From Ruminococcus flavefaciens (lineage in GTDB: Bacteria; Bacillota; Clostridia; Oscillospirales; Ruminococcaceae), in assembly GCA_002371825.1 (NCBI GenBank), contig DFHF01000053.1, positions 62,001-126,000 of the forward strand: DNA of 64,000 nucleotides, read 5' to 3'. Numbering within the stretch: the first letter of the stretch is position 1; every line of letters starts with the position of its first letter. Both the position numbers and the translations under genes were made by a program. Shown here in pieces: positions 17,209 to 26,487 of this stretch. The notes below the pieces were generated by a model that saw only the letters and a program-made list of their open reading frames with translations, had not been told where the DNA came from and searched no databases.

Positions 17209-17895
17209 TTACTTATTATAGTTTCTTGCACCGAAGAGGCCTGTACCGATCCTTACCAGCGTAGAGCCGTACTTTACGGCCTGAGCATAGTCATGGGTCA
17301 TTCCCATTGAAAGGGTATCGAAGCTGTACTCCGGGGCAAATCTGTTATACAGTTCCTGCATCCTGCCCAGAAAGACATCGCTGTCTGAGGGAGGCGGGAT
17401 AGTCATAAGTCCTCTCAGTCTGAGGCCTTCCAGTGAGGATACCTCTTTAAGCAGTCCCTCCAGTTCAGCCGGAGCTATACCGCTTTTTGATTCCTCGCCG
17501 CCGATATTGACTTCGCAAAGCACATCCATTACGAGGCCGTTCTTTACGGCAAGCCTGTCGATCTCCTGAGCCAGTCTGATGCTGTCCACAGATTGTATCA
17601 TACTGACAGAGCTTATGATATACTTGACTTTATTTGTCTGAAGATGCCCTATGAACTGCACTTCTGCGCTTTTATCATAGGCATCTGCTTTTGACTGATA
17701 CTCCTGCACCCTGTTCTCGCCGAGGAGATCCACACCAAGGCTGACTGCGTGGTTCACAGCCTCAGGCGGGACAGTCTTTGTAACTGCCATGATGCGTATC
17801 CTGTCGCCGGGACTGCGGTATTTTTCCGCAGCATCGGCTATATTTTCTCTGATGATCCGGAGATTCTCATCGATATAACCGAATGAGGCATCCAT
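17209..17895 (-). CDS. YggS/YlmE-family PLP homeostasis protein
   Basis: A 228-residue fold-type III PLP-binding protein. The PLP lysine is in MAVTKTVPPEAV. The sequences LIGENRVQEYQSK, FIGHLQTNK and the C-terminal TLSMGMTHDYAQAVKYGST, VRIGTGLFG match YggS. The family keeps PLP and amino-acid balance and is usually encoded next to sepF, as here. The ATG at 17895 overlaps the upstream stop and follows GGAAGGTGATG. Confidence 0.92.
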   Translation of the reverse strand: MDASFGYIDENLRIIRENIADAAEKYRSPGDRIRIMAVTKTVPPEAVNHAVSLGVDLLGENRVQEYQSKADAYDKSAEVQFIGHLQTNKVKYIISSVSMIQSVDSIRLAQEIDRLAVKNGLVMDVLCEVNIGGEESKSGIAPAELEGLLKEVSSLEGLRLRGLMTIPPPSDSDVFLGRMQELYNRFAPEYSFDTLSMGMTHDYAQAVKYGSTLVRIGTGLFGARNYNK

Positions 17896-17896
17896 A

Positions 17897-19162
17897 TTAA
17901 TCATCACCTTCCAGCAAAATATCGTCATAGAGGGCAAGATACGAGTTGTCCTCATCGTGAATCTTTGAGAGAACGTAATCGCTTCCCTCATATATGACGT
18001 CTATCCTTTTGAACTCTATCTGTTCGCCCTTACGGATATAGACGCCCTTTTCAGTGGTCTCGGCAGTCTCAGCATTCTCTTCGCCGCTTTCAGAGGTCTC
18101 CTGCACTTCTTCGGCAGAGGTCCTGAAGCGGATAGCTTCACGGGGGACCTTAAGGCCCTTGTACTCACCTCTTATGAGTTCGATGGTCTCGGCCCTGTGC
18201 TGGACCAGATCATAGCTGAACTGGCTGCATGAGAGAATGATAATACTGTTTGCCGGGTCACCTTCGTCACGGATATCATATATCTCGGTATCGTAATACT
18301 CAGCTGAAGAAGCAAGTCTTATCTTGACATGATTGCCGATCTTATACTCCTTGCGGCTGTTATCCACAACTCCGGCAAGATACCAGCAGTATCCGTCCAC
18401 AAGCTTGCCCACAACATACTGATTTTCGCTGCGGTTATCGTTTATCTCAGAAAGTCTTGCGATAGTCAGCTTGTCCAGAGTCTTGCTTGTAAGCTCTCCC
18501 TCATAGCCGTCGCAATAGCTGACGAAATATGCAGATTTTGGAGAGATTATGGACTCTATCGGCTGACGGGGCTGTTTTTTCAGTTCTTCCAGTTCCTTTT
18601 CGAGGTCAGATATCTGCTGATTGAAATTCTCCACCTCATTGGTGATGATCTGGTAGGTACTGAGCTGCACCAGCATAGTTTCAGCCGTTTCTTCCACGCC
18701 GCTGTGGTCACCGAGATCACGGCAGAGCACCAGATTGCGGTAATTCTCCTTGATATTCTCAGAGAGAGCCGCTGGCTGAACAGATTCCTGAGTACCGGGG
18801 TTCTGGATCTTTTTAAGGATATCCAGCTCCCTGGTGAGCTTATCGATATTTCTTTTAACGCTTATCTGCTCCTCATTGGGGTAGACCTGAGCGACAATAG
18901 TGCCCTTTCCGATCTTTCCGCCGTCGGAAACGTTATAGCTGAGGACTCCGTTTGCGCTGCATGGCAGAGGTGTCTCATCCCTGATGAACACGCCCTTGAA
19001 CTCCTTTGAGGCAGTAGCTTCTGCGATAAGAGCGGTAACAGTATCACTTTCCCTGTTGCGGAAGTTATAGACGATACTGATAAAGATAACGAGGAACAGT
19101 ACAAGAACAGTATTCCTCAGTATCTTGACCATAATGCTGCCTTCCGATTTAGCAAAGCGCAT
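17897..19162 (-). CDS. HlyD-like membrane-anchored adaptor protein
   Basis: A 421-residue protein with a single N-terminal transmembrane helix (about 11-30) and an extracytoplasmic part. The latter contains a lipoyl/barrel-sandwich segment (NGVLSYNVSDGGKIGKGTIVAQVYPN), a long coiled coil (about 90-190) and a second beta-rich part, with an acidic Glu/Thr-rich insert near 355-375. The layout is that of HlyD/RND membrane-fusion proteins, but no transporter gene is adjacent. It lies between hfq and yggS, so a role linked to the envelope or division is possible. The function is unknown. Confidence 0.75.
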   Translation of the reverse strand: MRFAKSEGSIMVKILRNTVLVLFLVIFISIVYNFRNRESDTVTALIAEATASKEFKGVFIRDETPLPCSANGVLSYNVSDGGKIGKGTIVAQVYPNEEQISVKRNIDKLTRELDILKKIQNPGTQESVQPAALSENIKENYRNLVLCRDLGDHSGVEETAETMLVQLSTYQIITNEVENFNQQISDLEKELEELKKQPRQPIESIISPKSAYFVSYCDGYEGELTSKTLDKLTIARLSEINDNRSENQYVVGKLVDGYCWYLAGVVDNSRKEYKIGNHVKIRLASSAEYYDTEIYDIRDEGDPANSIIILSCSQFSYDLVQHRAETIELIRGEYKGLKVPREAIRFRTSAEEVQETSESGEENAETAETTEKGVYIRKGEQIEFKRIDVIYEGSDYVLSKIHDEDNSYLALYDDILLEGDD

Positions 19163-19172
19163 TCAGATCACC

Positions 19173-19412
19173 TTATTCGCTTTTTTCGGATGCGTCAAGA
19201 ATAGAAACAGGTCTTACGGGGATTATAGTTGAAATAGCGTGTTTATACACGAGCTGCTGTTTTCCGTCACAGTCAAAGATCGCAACATAGCTGTCGAAGC
19301 CTCTGACCATTCCCTTGAACTGGAATCCGTTAGTGAGTATTATAGTCACCATTATCTTGTCTTTTCTGCACTGATTCAGGAAAACATCCTGAAGGTTGAT
19401 CGTCTTGTTCAT
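19173..19412 (-). CDS. hfq: RNA chaperone Hfq
   Basis: A 79-residue Sm-like protein. Sm1 contains CRKDKIMVTIILTNGFQFKG with the conserved Gln in NLQDVFLNQ, and Sm2 is LVYKHAISTIIP, in which YKHA replaces the common YKHAIST core without change. It forms hexamers that bind sRNA and mRNA. It lies directly upstream of miaA in the reversed sense, the order seen in many bacteria. The ATG at 19412 is seven bases from GGAG; an ATG at 19418 is also possible. Confidence 0.93.
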   Translation of the reverse strand: MNKTINLQDVFLNQCRKDKIMVTIILTNGFQFKGMVRGFDSYVAIFDCDGKQQLVYKHAISTIIPVRPVSILDASEKSE

Positions 19413-19486
19413 ACACATTCTCCTATCCTTTTAGAATTATGTCAGTGATCTCTGCACTTATGCGGAAATACACACAATATATTATA

Positions 19487-20437
19487 TCATAACTTCCAAT
19501 AATTTGCTATACATTTTTGAGATTTTTCTGAAATTTCATTCAATTTATCAAATTCGTGCAAAATAATCCACTGAATACGTTGATTTTTCCTAAACCATGT
19601 AAGCTGTCGTTTAGCGTAATGGCGGGTCTCCTGCTTGATTATGCTGATACATTCCTCCAGAGACATAGTTCCCTCAAAGTACGGGATAAGCTCCTTGTAG
19701 CCTATAGCATTGGCGGCAGTAGTCATGCCGCTGCGCTTCCAGAGCTCCTCCGCCTCTTGTACGAGACCATTTTCCGCCATTATATCCACTCTCCGGTCGA
19801 TGCGGCTGTAGAGGATGCTCCTGTCCTCATAATTAAGTCCTATGATAAGGGAATCATAGGGACTTTCCTCAGTACGGCTCTCAGCCTTGAGGTCGCTGAA
19901 TTTTCTTCCGGTAACATGGCATACCTCCAGCGCACGGATCACACGCACCACATTATTGGGATGGATAGCCTCTGCTGCCTCAGGGTCGATAGCTGCAAGG
20001 CGGCTGTGAAGAGCCTCATTTCCCTCCTGTGCAGCAAATTCTCTCAGCTCCCGGCGGTAGGCCTCATCGCTGCCGCCCTCAGAGAATCTTACATTTTCGA
20101 GAAGTGAGTCAACATACAGACCTGTGCCGCCCACTATAACCGGCAGCTTTCCCCTGCTGATGACCTCCCTTATCTTCTCGTTGGCCAGCCTGACGTAATC
20201 AGCGGCACTGAAGGTCTCTCCCATATCGAGAAAGCCGATAAGGTGATGCGGGATACCCTGCATTTCCTCCTCTGTGGGCTTTGCGGAGGCTATATCCATA
20301 CCCTTATATATCTGCATGGAATCGGCGGAGATGACCTCTCCGCCATATATCTTAGCCAGTTCAACGCCCAGTGCAGTCTTTCCCGAGGCGGTAGGTCCCA
20401 CCACAGCAAGTACCCTCGGCTTATTTATCCTTTTCAT
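19487..20437 (-). CDS. miaA: tRNA dimethylallyltransferase
   Basis: A 316-residue enzyme that adds dimethylallyl to A37 of tRNAs reading UNN codons. The P-loop GPTASGKT lies at residues 14-21, followed by ISADSMQIYKGMDI, GGTGLYVDSLL and the C-terminal QLTWFRKN. Its product is the substrate of MiaB, encoded about 10 kb away on the same strand. It overlaps the small membrane-protein gene upstream by 17 bases. Confidence 0.95.
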   Translation of the reverse strand: MKRINKPRVLAVVGPTASGKTALGVELAKIYGGEVISADSMQIYKGMDIASAKPTEEEMQGIPHHLIGFLDMGETFSAADYVRLANEKIREVISRGKLPVIVGGTGLYVDSLLENVRFSEGGSDEAYRRELREFAAQEGNEALHSRLAAIDPEAAEAIHPNNVVRVIRALEVCHVTGRKFSDLKAESRTEESPYDSLIIGLNYEDRSILYSRIDRRVDIMAENGLVQEAEELWKRSGMTTAANAIGYKELIPYFEGTMSLEECISIIKQETRHYAKRQLTWFRKNQRIQWIILHEFDKLNEISEKSQKCIANYWKL

Positions 20438-20630
20438 GTTCTTTTTCCTCTATTTCTTCACGGAGCTTTCTGAGCTGCCGGTGTGAAGCGAATGCTGCTA
20501 TCCCCACGCAGAGCAGTACTCCCACTGCCATTATTACTGCAAACAGAATCACCGTAGCGTATGAGAACTCCAATATCCCGGAGCGGTGCTCCAGAGCGGC
20601 TGTTTCAGCCTGCAATATCCCTATATTCAT
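20421..20630 (-). CDS. small single-pass membrane protein, unknown
   Basis: A 69-residue protein with one transmembrane helix (about 24-48) and a highly charged C-terminal tail (RQLRKLREEIEEKEHEKDK). The ATG at 20630 is preceded by AAGGAAGAGGAAG; a longer in-frame reading upstream is only the Glu-coding stretch of the neighbouring gene in another frame. It overlaps both the gene before it and miaA. No family recognised. Confidence 0.5.
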   Translation of the reverse strand: MNIGILQAETAALEHRSGILEFSYATVILFAVIMAVGVLLCVGIAAFASHRQLRKLREEIEEKEHEKDK

Positions 20631-20916
20631 CTTCCTCTTCCTTTTCCTCCTCTTCAACTTCACGCTCCTGAGCCTCTGCTAATACAGAGCCCTCTGAAGA
20701 AGTGCCGTCAAAGACAGTAGTGATAGTCTTTGCACATATCGATGCCGCCAGGACCCCCGGTATAAAAGCGATGGCAAAGACGAAAAAAGTCCGGATATAC
20801 TTATTCCTGCTGCGGACGATATGCGGTTTTTTTATAAAAAGGAACATTACCGCTGCAAATGCCGCAGCAAATGATAACAAAGCGAACCTAAGCTTAGAAT
20901 CGAAATGGATATGCAA
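20605..20916 (-). CDS. small two-helix membrane protein, unknown
   Basis: A 103-residue protein with hydrophobic helices at about 10-28 and 44-62 and a strongly acidic C-terminus (EREVEEEEKEEEDEY). The start is a TTG at 20916 with AGGAGG six bases upstream, a strong initiation context. It lies 25 bases after mutL and is probably co-transcribed between mutL and miaA. No family recognised. Confidence 0.55.
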   Translation of the reverse strand: MHIHFDSKLRFALLSFAAAFAAVMFLFIKKPHIVRSRNKYIRTFFVFAIAFIPGVLAASICAKTITTVFDGTSSEGSVLAEAQEREVEEEEKEEEDEYRDIAG

Positions 20917-20941
20917 TTATTTCCTCCTGTCTGCCGGACGC

Positions 20942-22978
20942 TCATGAGCGCCCGAACTGATGCTCTATATTTGATTTTGTCATTGTGAACATCACCGGTC
21001 TGCCGTGAGGACAGTGCCGGATACGTTCATCGGAATACACCTGTTCTGCAAGTGACTGCAGCTCAGCAATGCTGTTCTTGTCATTGCCTCTTATTGCAGA
21101 TTTGCAGGCAACAGTATGAAGAATATCATCCAGTGCATGAGACTGGGGATCATGGCTGTACATACGGAGATTATCTGCGATCTCAGAGATTATCTCCTCC
21201 ATATCAAGCTCCATGATGAAGGTGGGAACAGCTGTTGCCACAGCATAGGGGCGCTGTGAAAGATCAAAGGTGAATCCCAGATCAGCAAGCAGCTCGGTAT
21301 TAGCCTCAAGAGCACTGAACTCATCTGAGGTCAGCAGCACCTTCACTCCGTTTATGAGCATCTGGCTGTACTGACGGCAGTTCCGGCTTTTGAGTTTCTC
21401 GAAGATTATTCTCTCATGGGCAGCGTGTTTATCTATCATCACCATTGTCTTATCGCCGATCTCAGCTATGATATAGACTCCGAAAGCCTCACCTATAACT
21501 CGTATCTGAGGCTTTTCAGTCCAGACTGACTGCTCTTTCTGAACAGAAGTCGCCGGCTTTTCCTCAGGCAGCTTCTGCTGGGCGAAGGAGCTTGTGTTAA
21601 GGTATCTGAATCCCTCCACCGGGGCAGGTGCTGGTTCAGTAGCAGCTTTTACAGGCTCCGGAGCCGCAGGTCTTATCTCCGCAGGAGCGCTCCGGGCTGC
21701 CGGCTGAACAGGCCTGTCAAAGGCCTTGGACGGCGGGATATCCACCGTGGGGAGCTCCTCATCCTCCTCCGGCTCAGGCTTTGGCTCAGCTGTCTGTACA
21801 GCGGGCTGAACAGATAACGGCTCAGAGGGCTGAGTTACGGCCTGCTGTTCCTGAGCAGCAAGCTTCTCTTCAGCCTTTGGTATCTCAGATACAGGAGTAA
21901 ACATGAACTCCTGCTGCTTCAGCTCCTCCGGCTCAGGTTTATAGTCCTTCCAGTCCGGACGGGGCTTTAGCTCAAATTCATAGATAAGTCCGTCGTTCAT
22001 CAGGGCATTCTTCACGGCAAAATAAACTGCGTCCGACACTGATTTTTCGTCTGTGAAGCGCACCTCAGCCTTGGTGGGGTGGATATTTACGTCCATTGAT
22101 GCCGGAGAGAGCTCCAGCATCATAACACAGGCCGGGAATTTGCCTGTCATTATCATATTTGTATACGCATTTTCAAGAGCCGCAGAGCAAAGCTTTGACC
22201 TGACATATCTGCCGTTTACAAAGAAGTTCTGGAAAGCCCTGTTATTCTTGGAATAGAGGGGCTTAACTGTAAAGCCGCTGACCTTGATACCGTTATGGGT
22301 ATAGTCTATGGGGATAAGGTCACGGGCAAAATCCCTGCCATATACCGCATACACCGCCGAAAACAGCTCCCCGTCGCCGCTGGAATTGAATTCAACACGG
22401 TTATCACGGATGAACTTGAAGGCGATATCCGGGTGGGACATAGTTATCTTCTGAAGGATATTGCTGACTGCATTTGCCTCTGTTACGTCCTTTTTCATGA
22501 ACTTCTGCCTTGCAGGCACATTGTAGAACAGGTCTCTTATAATGATAGTGGTACCGTCGGGGCAGCCTCCCTTTTCGTGGGAGACCTCTACGCTGCCCTC
22601 AATGTTATAGAGGGTACCGTATACCTCATCACGCTGCTTTGTCATGACCTCTACCCTTGATACTGCGGCTACGGAAGCAAGCGCTTCCCCACGGAATCCG
22701 AGGGTCAGGATATTTTCCAGGTCCTCTTTCAGGTTTATCTTACTTGTGGCATGACGCAGAAAAGCTGTGGGGACATCTTCAAATGACATTCCGCAGCCGT
22801 CATCCGTCACACGCATATAGGTGCTTCCGCCGTGTTTCAGCTCAACTGTTATATGCCTTGCTCCGGAGTCTATTGAGTTTTCCACAAGTTCTTTTATTAC
22901 GGATGAAGGTCTCTCTATTACTTCGCCTGCTGCAATAAGTTCAGAGACCTCTTTGCTTAATACATTTATCGCCGGCAT
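20942..22978 (-). CDS. mutL: DNA mismatch repair protein MutL
   Basis: A 678-residue MutL. The N-terminal GHKL ATPase has ELVENSIDSGA, DDGCGM and GFRGEAL motifs. A Pro/Glu/Ala-rich linker of roughly 130 residues (about 350-480) precedes the C-terminal dimerisation and endonuclease domain. That domain carries DKHAAHERIIFE, a form of the DQHA(X)2E(X)4E metal motif with Lys for Gln, plus ACKSAIRG and CPHGRP. So it should be a nicking MutL, as expected where MutH is absent. The ATG at 22978 has GGGAGG six bases upstream. Confidence 0.95.
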   Translation of the reverse strand: MPAINVLSKEVSELIAAGEVIERPSSVIKELVENSIDSGARHITVELKHGGSTYMRVTDDGCGMSFEDVPTAFLRHATSKINLKEDLENILTLGFRGEALASVAAVSRVEVMTKQRDEVYGTLYNIEGSVEVSHEKGGCPDGTTIIIRDLFYNVPARQKFMKKDVTEANAVSNILQKITMSHPDIAFKFIRDNRVEFNSSGDGELFSAVYAVYGRDFARDLIPIDYTHNGIKVSGFTVKPLYSKNNRAFQNFFVNGRYVRSKLCSAALENAYTNMIMTGKFPACVMMLELSPASMDVNIHPTKAEVRFTDEKSVSDAVYFAVKNALMNDGLIYEFELKPRPDWKDYKPEPEELKQQEFMFTPVSEIPKAEEKLAAQEQQAVTQPSEPLSVQPAVQTAEPKPEPEEDEELPTVDIPPSKAFDRPVQPAARSAPAEIRPAAPEPVKAATEPAPAPVEGFRYLNTSSFAQQKLPEEKPATSVQKEQSVWTEKPQIRVIGEAFGVYIIAEIGDKTMVMIDKHAAHERIIFEKLKSRNCRQYSQMLINGVKVLLTSDEFSALEANTELLADLGFTFDLSQRPYAVATAVPTFIMELDMEEIISEIADNLRMYSHDPQSHALDDILHTVACKSAIRGNDKNSIAELQSLAEQVYSDERIRHCPHGRPVMFTMTKSNIEHQFGRS

Positions 22979-23070
22979 ACGGCGCCTCCCTTCCTTTTCA
23001 TTATGCAGCTGACAGAAAGCAGAAAGTAATTTTGTGTGCCGCTCTGATCTCAGTGCTGCAAGTTTTTGTC

Positions 23071-23103
23071 TTTGCAGGGGATGCCGCCCTCGGCGTCCCG
23101 TAC
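23071..23103 (-). repeat. REP-like palindrome, copy R1
   Basis: On the minus strand this reads GGGACGCCGAGGGCGGCATC followed by CCCTGCAAA, a GC-rich hairpin with a TGCAAA tail. It matches five other copies in this window (26154, 26233, 56218, 56271, 56366) and lies in the gap between mutL and the small hypothetical gene. Confidence 0.6.
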
Positions 23104-23135
23104 CATTTTTCGATATACTTCTCAGCCTTCGGCTT

Positions 23136-23441
23136 CTATATGCCCAGTATAGTGAACATACCATGCTCAGCAAAGGCTGCCTGCACCCAGTCATCAGCCT
23201 CAGAAGCTGCCTCGCACTCGCCCTTTACCTGCTCCCATTCGTCAGGGAATACCTCCGTGGTATCGTAAGGCGAATAATCAGGTATGACATTCTTAAGAGC
23301 TCTTCTCAGACCGCAGTCCCTGAACATCTGATCGTCGATATACAGCGAATCCTCATTCCAGAAGCGGTCATCCCACTGTCCTGCAAAAAACTCATGGTAT
23401 CCTGTTCCGTCCAGCTCATTTTTTGTACAGAAATACTTCAT
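23136..23441 (-). CDS. hypothetical acidic protein between mutS and mutL
   Basis: A 101-residue soluble, acidic protein rich in Trp, Asp, Glu and aromatic residues. It has no signal peptide, no membrane helix and no motif I recognise. GGAGTGGCAG precedes the ATG at good spacing. It lies 17 bases downstream of mutS and would be transcribed with mutSL. Its composition looks like a real protein rather than a shadow, but its function cannot be stated. Confidence 0.6.
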   Translation of the reverse strand: MKYFCTKNELDGTGYHEFFAGQWDDRFWNEDSLYIDDQMFRDCGLRRALKNVIPDYSPYDTTEVFPDEWEQVKGECEAASEADDWVQAAFAEHGMFTILGI

Positions 23442-23458
23442 ACTGCCACTCCGTCCTC

Positions 23459-26077
23459 TCAGCCCATTACACTGAGCATATCCTTAAGCAGCTCACGGCA
23501 CTCAGCATCAGTGAGCTCCTCGATATTGGTCTTTTCAAGCATATCCAGAGCCGCTTCACGGCTTACAGCGCCAAAGCTCATCTGCTCGGTGTCCTCCTTT
23601 GCAGGAGCTGATATGCCGCTGCTGTGAGCCTTTTCCATTTCCTCCAGCAGCTCTCTTGCACGGCTTACGACCTTCGGCGGAAGTCCGGCCAGCTTTGCAA
23701 CATCCACACCGTAGCTCTCATCAACTCCGCCCCTGACTATCTTTCTCAGGAAGCGTATAGTGCCGCCGTGCTTATTTACGGCGATGCTGTAATTCTTAAC
23801 ACCGGCCAGTTCATTTTCAAGTCCGATAAGCTCGTGATAGTGAGTTGCAAAAAGAGTCTTGCAGCCCAGCTTCTTGGAGCTGCATATGTGCTCTGCCACT
23901 GCACGGGCAATACTTACACCGTCAAATGTAGATGTACCTCTGCCGACCTCGTCAAGGATAACAAGGCTGTCGGGAGTGGCATTCTTAAGTATATCGGATA
24001 CCTCGCTCATCTCCACCATAAATGTGGACTGACCTGCGGTAAGGTCATCGGAGGCTCCCACACGGGTGAATATCTTATCCACAACGGATATCCTTGCAGA
24101 ATCTGCCGGCACAAAGCTTCCTATCTGAGCCATAAGGACTATAAGGGCAGCCTGTCTCATATATGTGGATTTACCCGACATATTCGGACCCGTTATGATA
24201 GACATACGGTCGTCCTTCTTGTCGATATACAGGTCATTCGGCACAAAGACTTCATCCTGCAGCATAAGCTCGACAACGGGATGACGTCCGGCCTTGATAT
24301 CGATAGCGCCGTCAAGGGTTATATCCGGCTTGACATACTGATTCCGCAGAGCCACCTCTGCAAATGAACAGAGAACATCTACTGAGGCAACAGCCGAGGC
24401 GGTCTTCTGTACAGCCTCCAGCTTTGTGGCAAGGAAGTCCCTGACCTCAGCGAATATATCCGCTTCAAGAGAAAGAGCCTTATCCTTTGCTCCGAGGATA
24501 GTATTTTCGGCATTTTTAAGCTCCTCAGTTATGAAGCGCTCTGCATTTGCAAGAGTCTGCTTGCGTATCCAGCCTTCGGGGATAAGGTCATAGTAGGAGC
24601 GTGTGACCTCAAGGTAATAGCCGAATACACGGTTGTAGCCTATCTTGAGATTCTTTATGCCGGTAGATTCCTTCTCACGCTGCTCTATCTCATCTATTAT
24701 GCTCCGTCCGTTGTTCATTATGTGTCTGAGGCTGTCAAGCTCCTCATTGAAGCCGTCCTTGATAACACCGCCGTCCTTTACTGATACAGGCGGCTCCTCC
24801 ATTATGGCATTTTCCACAAGGCGGACTATCTCATCAAGAGTTGATATCTCAGCGTTGTATCTTGCAAGAAGCTTTGAGGAGCTGAGCTTTTCAAGCTCCG
24901 CTTTAAGCGCCGGGAGCTGCATTGCTGTAGCTGACAGCGAGCGGAGGTCACGGGGATTAGCACTCTTGTACATGACCTTTGTCATAAGTCTTTCCAGGTC
25001 ATAGACCCGGTCAAGCAGCTCTCCCATATCTCCGAGGATAACGCTTTTTCTTGTGAGCGCCTCTACAGCGTCCAGTCTCTCGATTATCCTTGCCGGGCTT
25101 TTCAGGGGCTGCTCCAGCCAGTTTTTCAGGAGCCTTCGTCCCATTGAAGTCCTTGTTGAATCCAGTACCCACAGCAATGAGCCTTTTTTCTCCTTGCTGC
25201 GAAGTGTCTCTGTAAGCTCCAGATTCCTTCTTGCATTCAGGTCAAGTCCCATGTATGCATCGCCGTTGAGTATCTCAATAGATGTGAAACGTGAGACCGA
25301 TGTCTTCTGTGTATCACATATATATTCAAAGAGGCCGCATACTGCCGCACAGTCTGCTCCTTCCTCACTTATACCCAGCTCAGCCATTGAGCCTGCGCCG
25401 AATACCTGTGCAGTGGATACCCTCCGCTCAGACGGAGAAAAGCATACACTGTCCCTGAGTGTGACCGCACATTTCAGCCTGAGCTTTATGAAGTCAGCCA
25501 CATTTTTCAGTGAAAGGAAGCTCTCAGGGAATATTACCTCTGCCGGACGGAAGCGTGACAGCTCATTTATCACTCCGGCCTCCAGGTCTTTCCCCTCAAA
25601 GGTACAGAGGAATGCCTCTCCTGTGGAAATATCAGCAGAAGCAACTCCGCAGGTCTTTTCTGCTTCATCATAGTAAATACTGCATATGTAGTTATTGCTG
25701 CCGTCATCAAGCATACTGCTCTCAGTCAGCGTACCCGGAGTTACAACACGGATAACATCTCTGACAACTATGCCCTTTGTCTCGGCAGGGTCTGTGAGCT
25801 GCTCGCAGACCGCTACCTTGAAGCCCATATCTATGAGCCTCTTTATATACATATCAGCCGCATGATAAGGGACTCCGCACATGGGTGCCCGCTCTTCAAG
25901 TCCGCAGTCTCTTCCTGTCAGTGTAAGCTCCAGAGCCTTTGACACTACAACTGCGTCGTCAAAGAACATCTCGTAAAAGTCTCCCAGACGGAAGAACAGG
26001 ATGCAGTCCTCATACTTATCCTTTACTTCAAAATATTGCTGCATCATGGGAGATATTTTACTTCTGTCGATATCCAT
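23459..26077 (-). CDS. mutS: DNA mismatch recognition protein MutS
   Basis: An 872-residue MutS1. The N-terminal mismatch-binding domain contains the Phe-x-Glu signature in LGDFYEMF, followed by connector, core and clamp domains. The ATPase has Walker A TGPNMSGKST, DEVGRGTSTFDG and ATHYHEL. Length and domain order are standard. It starts with ATG at 26077 after AAAGGGG. Downstream lie a small hypothetical gene and mutL on the same strand. Confidence 0.96.
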   Translation of the reverse strand: MDIDRSKISPMMQQYFEVKDKYEDCILFFRLGDFYEMFFDDAVVVSKALELTLTGRDCGLEERAPMCGVPYHAADMYIKRLIDMGFKVAVCEQLTDPAETKGIVVRDVIRVVTPGTLTESSMLDDGSNNYICSIYYDEAEKTCGVASADISTGEAFLCTFEGKDLEAGVINELSRFRPAEVIFPESFLSLKNVADFIKLRLKCAVTLRDSVCFSPSERRVSTAQVFGAGSMAELGISEEGADCAAVCGLFEYICDTQKTSVSRFTSIEILNGDAYMGLDLNARRNLELTETLRSKEKKGSLLWVLDSTRTSMGRRLLKNWLEQPLKSPARIIERLDAVEALTRKSVILGDMGELLDRVYDLERLMTKVMYKSANPRDLRSLSATAMQLPALKAELEKLSSSKLLARYNAEISTLDEIVRLVENAIMEEPPVSVKDGGVIKDGFNEELDSLRHIMNNGRSIIDEIEQREKESTGIKNLKIGYNRVFGYYLEVTRSYYDLIPEGWIRKQTLANAERFITEELKNAENTILGAKDKALSLEADIFAEVRDFLATKLEAVQKTASAVASVDVLCSFAEVALRNQYVKPDITLDGAIDIKAGRHPVVELMLQDEVFVPNDLYIDKKDDRMSIITGPNMSGKSTYMRQAALIVLMAQIGSFVPADSARISVVDKIFTRVGASDDLTAGQSTFMVEMSEVSDILKNATPDSLVILDEVGRGTSTFDGVSIARAVAEHICSSKKLGCKTLFATHYHELIGLENELAGVKNYSIAVNKHGGTIRFLRKIVRGGVDESYGVDVAKLAGLPPKVVSRARELLEEMEKAHSSGISAPAKEDTEQMSFGAVSREAALDMLEKTNIEELTDAECRELLKDMLSVMG

Positions 26078-26153
26078 GTACCTGATACCCCTTTCTTTTT
26101 AATTCGTAATGTTAGCTGTTAGCCTTTAGCCATATTTGTTCAGTTCGATTTAG

Positions 26154-26262
26154 TTTGTAGGGGCCGCCTTCGGCGGTCCACTGGCTGCAATGCAGTCAGG
26201 AGTACGACTCCCAGTTTCTTTAAATATCTGACGGGAGGCCGAGGGCGGCCTCCCCTACAAAT
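26154..26262. repeat. paired REP-like palindromes R2 and R3 in opposite orientation
   Basis: R2 (26154-26179, minus) and R3 (26233-26262, plus) both read as a GC-rich hairpin ending in CCCCTACAAA. Facing outwards, they make a 109-base structure with TTTGTAGGGG at the left end and CCCCTACAAA at the right end. It resembles a small non-autonomous palindromic element. Confidence 0.6.
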
Positions 26263-26296
26263 ATTGTTGAATCCCGTTTCACATTCAGCGCCGTAA

Positions 26297-26471
26297 GCGA
26301 AAGCAGACTCCCCGCCCCGCAGAGAGTGAGCGAGCTTGCAAGCGGAAGCGTAAAAGGGTCATGCGTCACGCTATTCAGCATTTCTGCTGCCCTGTATCAA
26401 ACTCCCTCCAGCGAAAGCAGACTCCCTGCCCCGCAGAGAGTGAGCGAGCTTGCAAGCGGATGCGTGAAAAG
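26297..26471. repeat. tandem direct repeat, 60-base motif at 114-base spacing
   Basis: A motif beginning GCGAAAGCAGACTCCC and containing CAGAGAGTGAGCGAGCTTGC occurs at 26297-26357 and again at 26411-26471 with only a few differences. The intervening sequence is unrelated. Function unknown; it may be a recently duplicated intergenic element. Confidence 0.65.
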
Positions 26472-26487
26472 CGCAGCCTCCGGCTGC

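Larger units (their letters stand above)
26078..26487. other. non-coding repeat-rich gap between ylbF and mutS
   Basis: This 410-base gap contains no gene I can support. It holds a pair of oppositely oriented REP-like palindromes (26154-26262) and a tandem duplication of a 60-base motif (26297-26471). Long open frames crossing it on the plus strand are antisense readings. The promoter of mutS must lie here or upstream; I could not pick out a convincing one. Confidence 0.6.

Noticed and set aside
26297..26471. CRISPR array
   Set aside because: Only two repeat units of about 60 bases, no further regular spacers and no cas genes.
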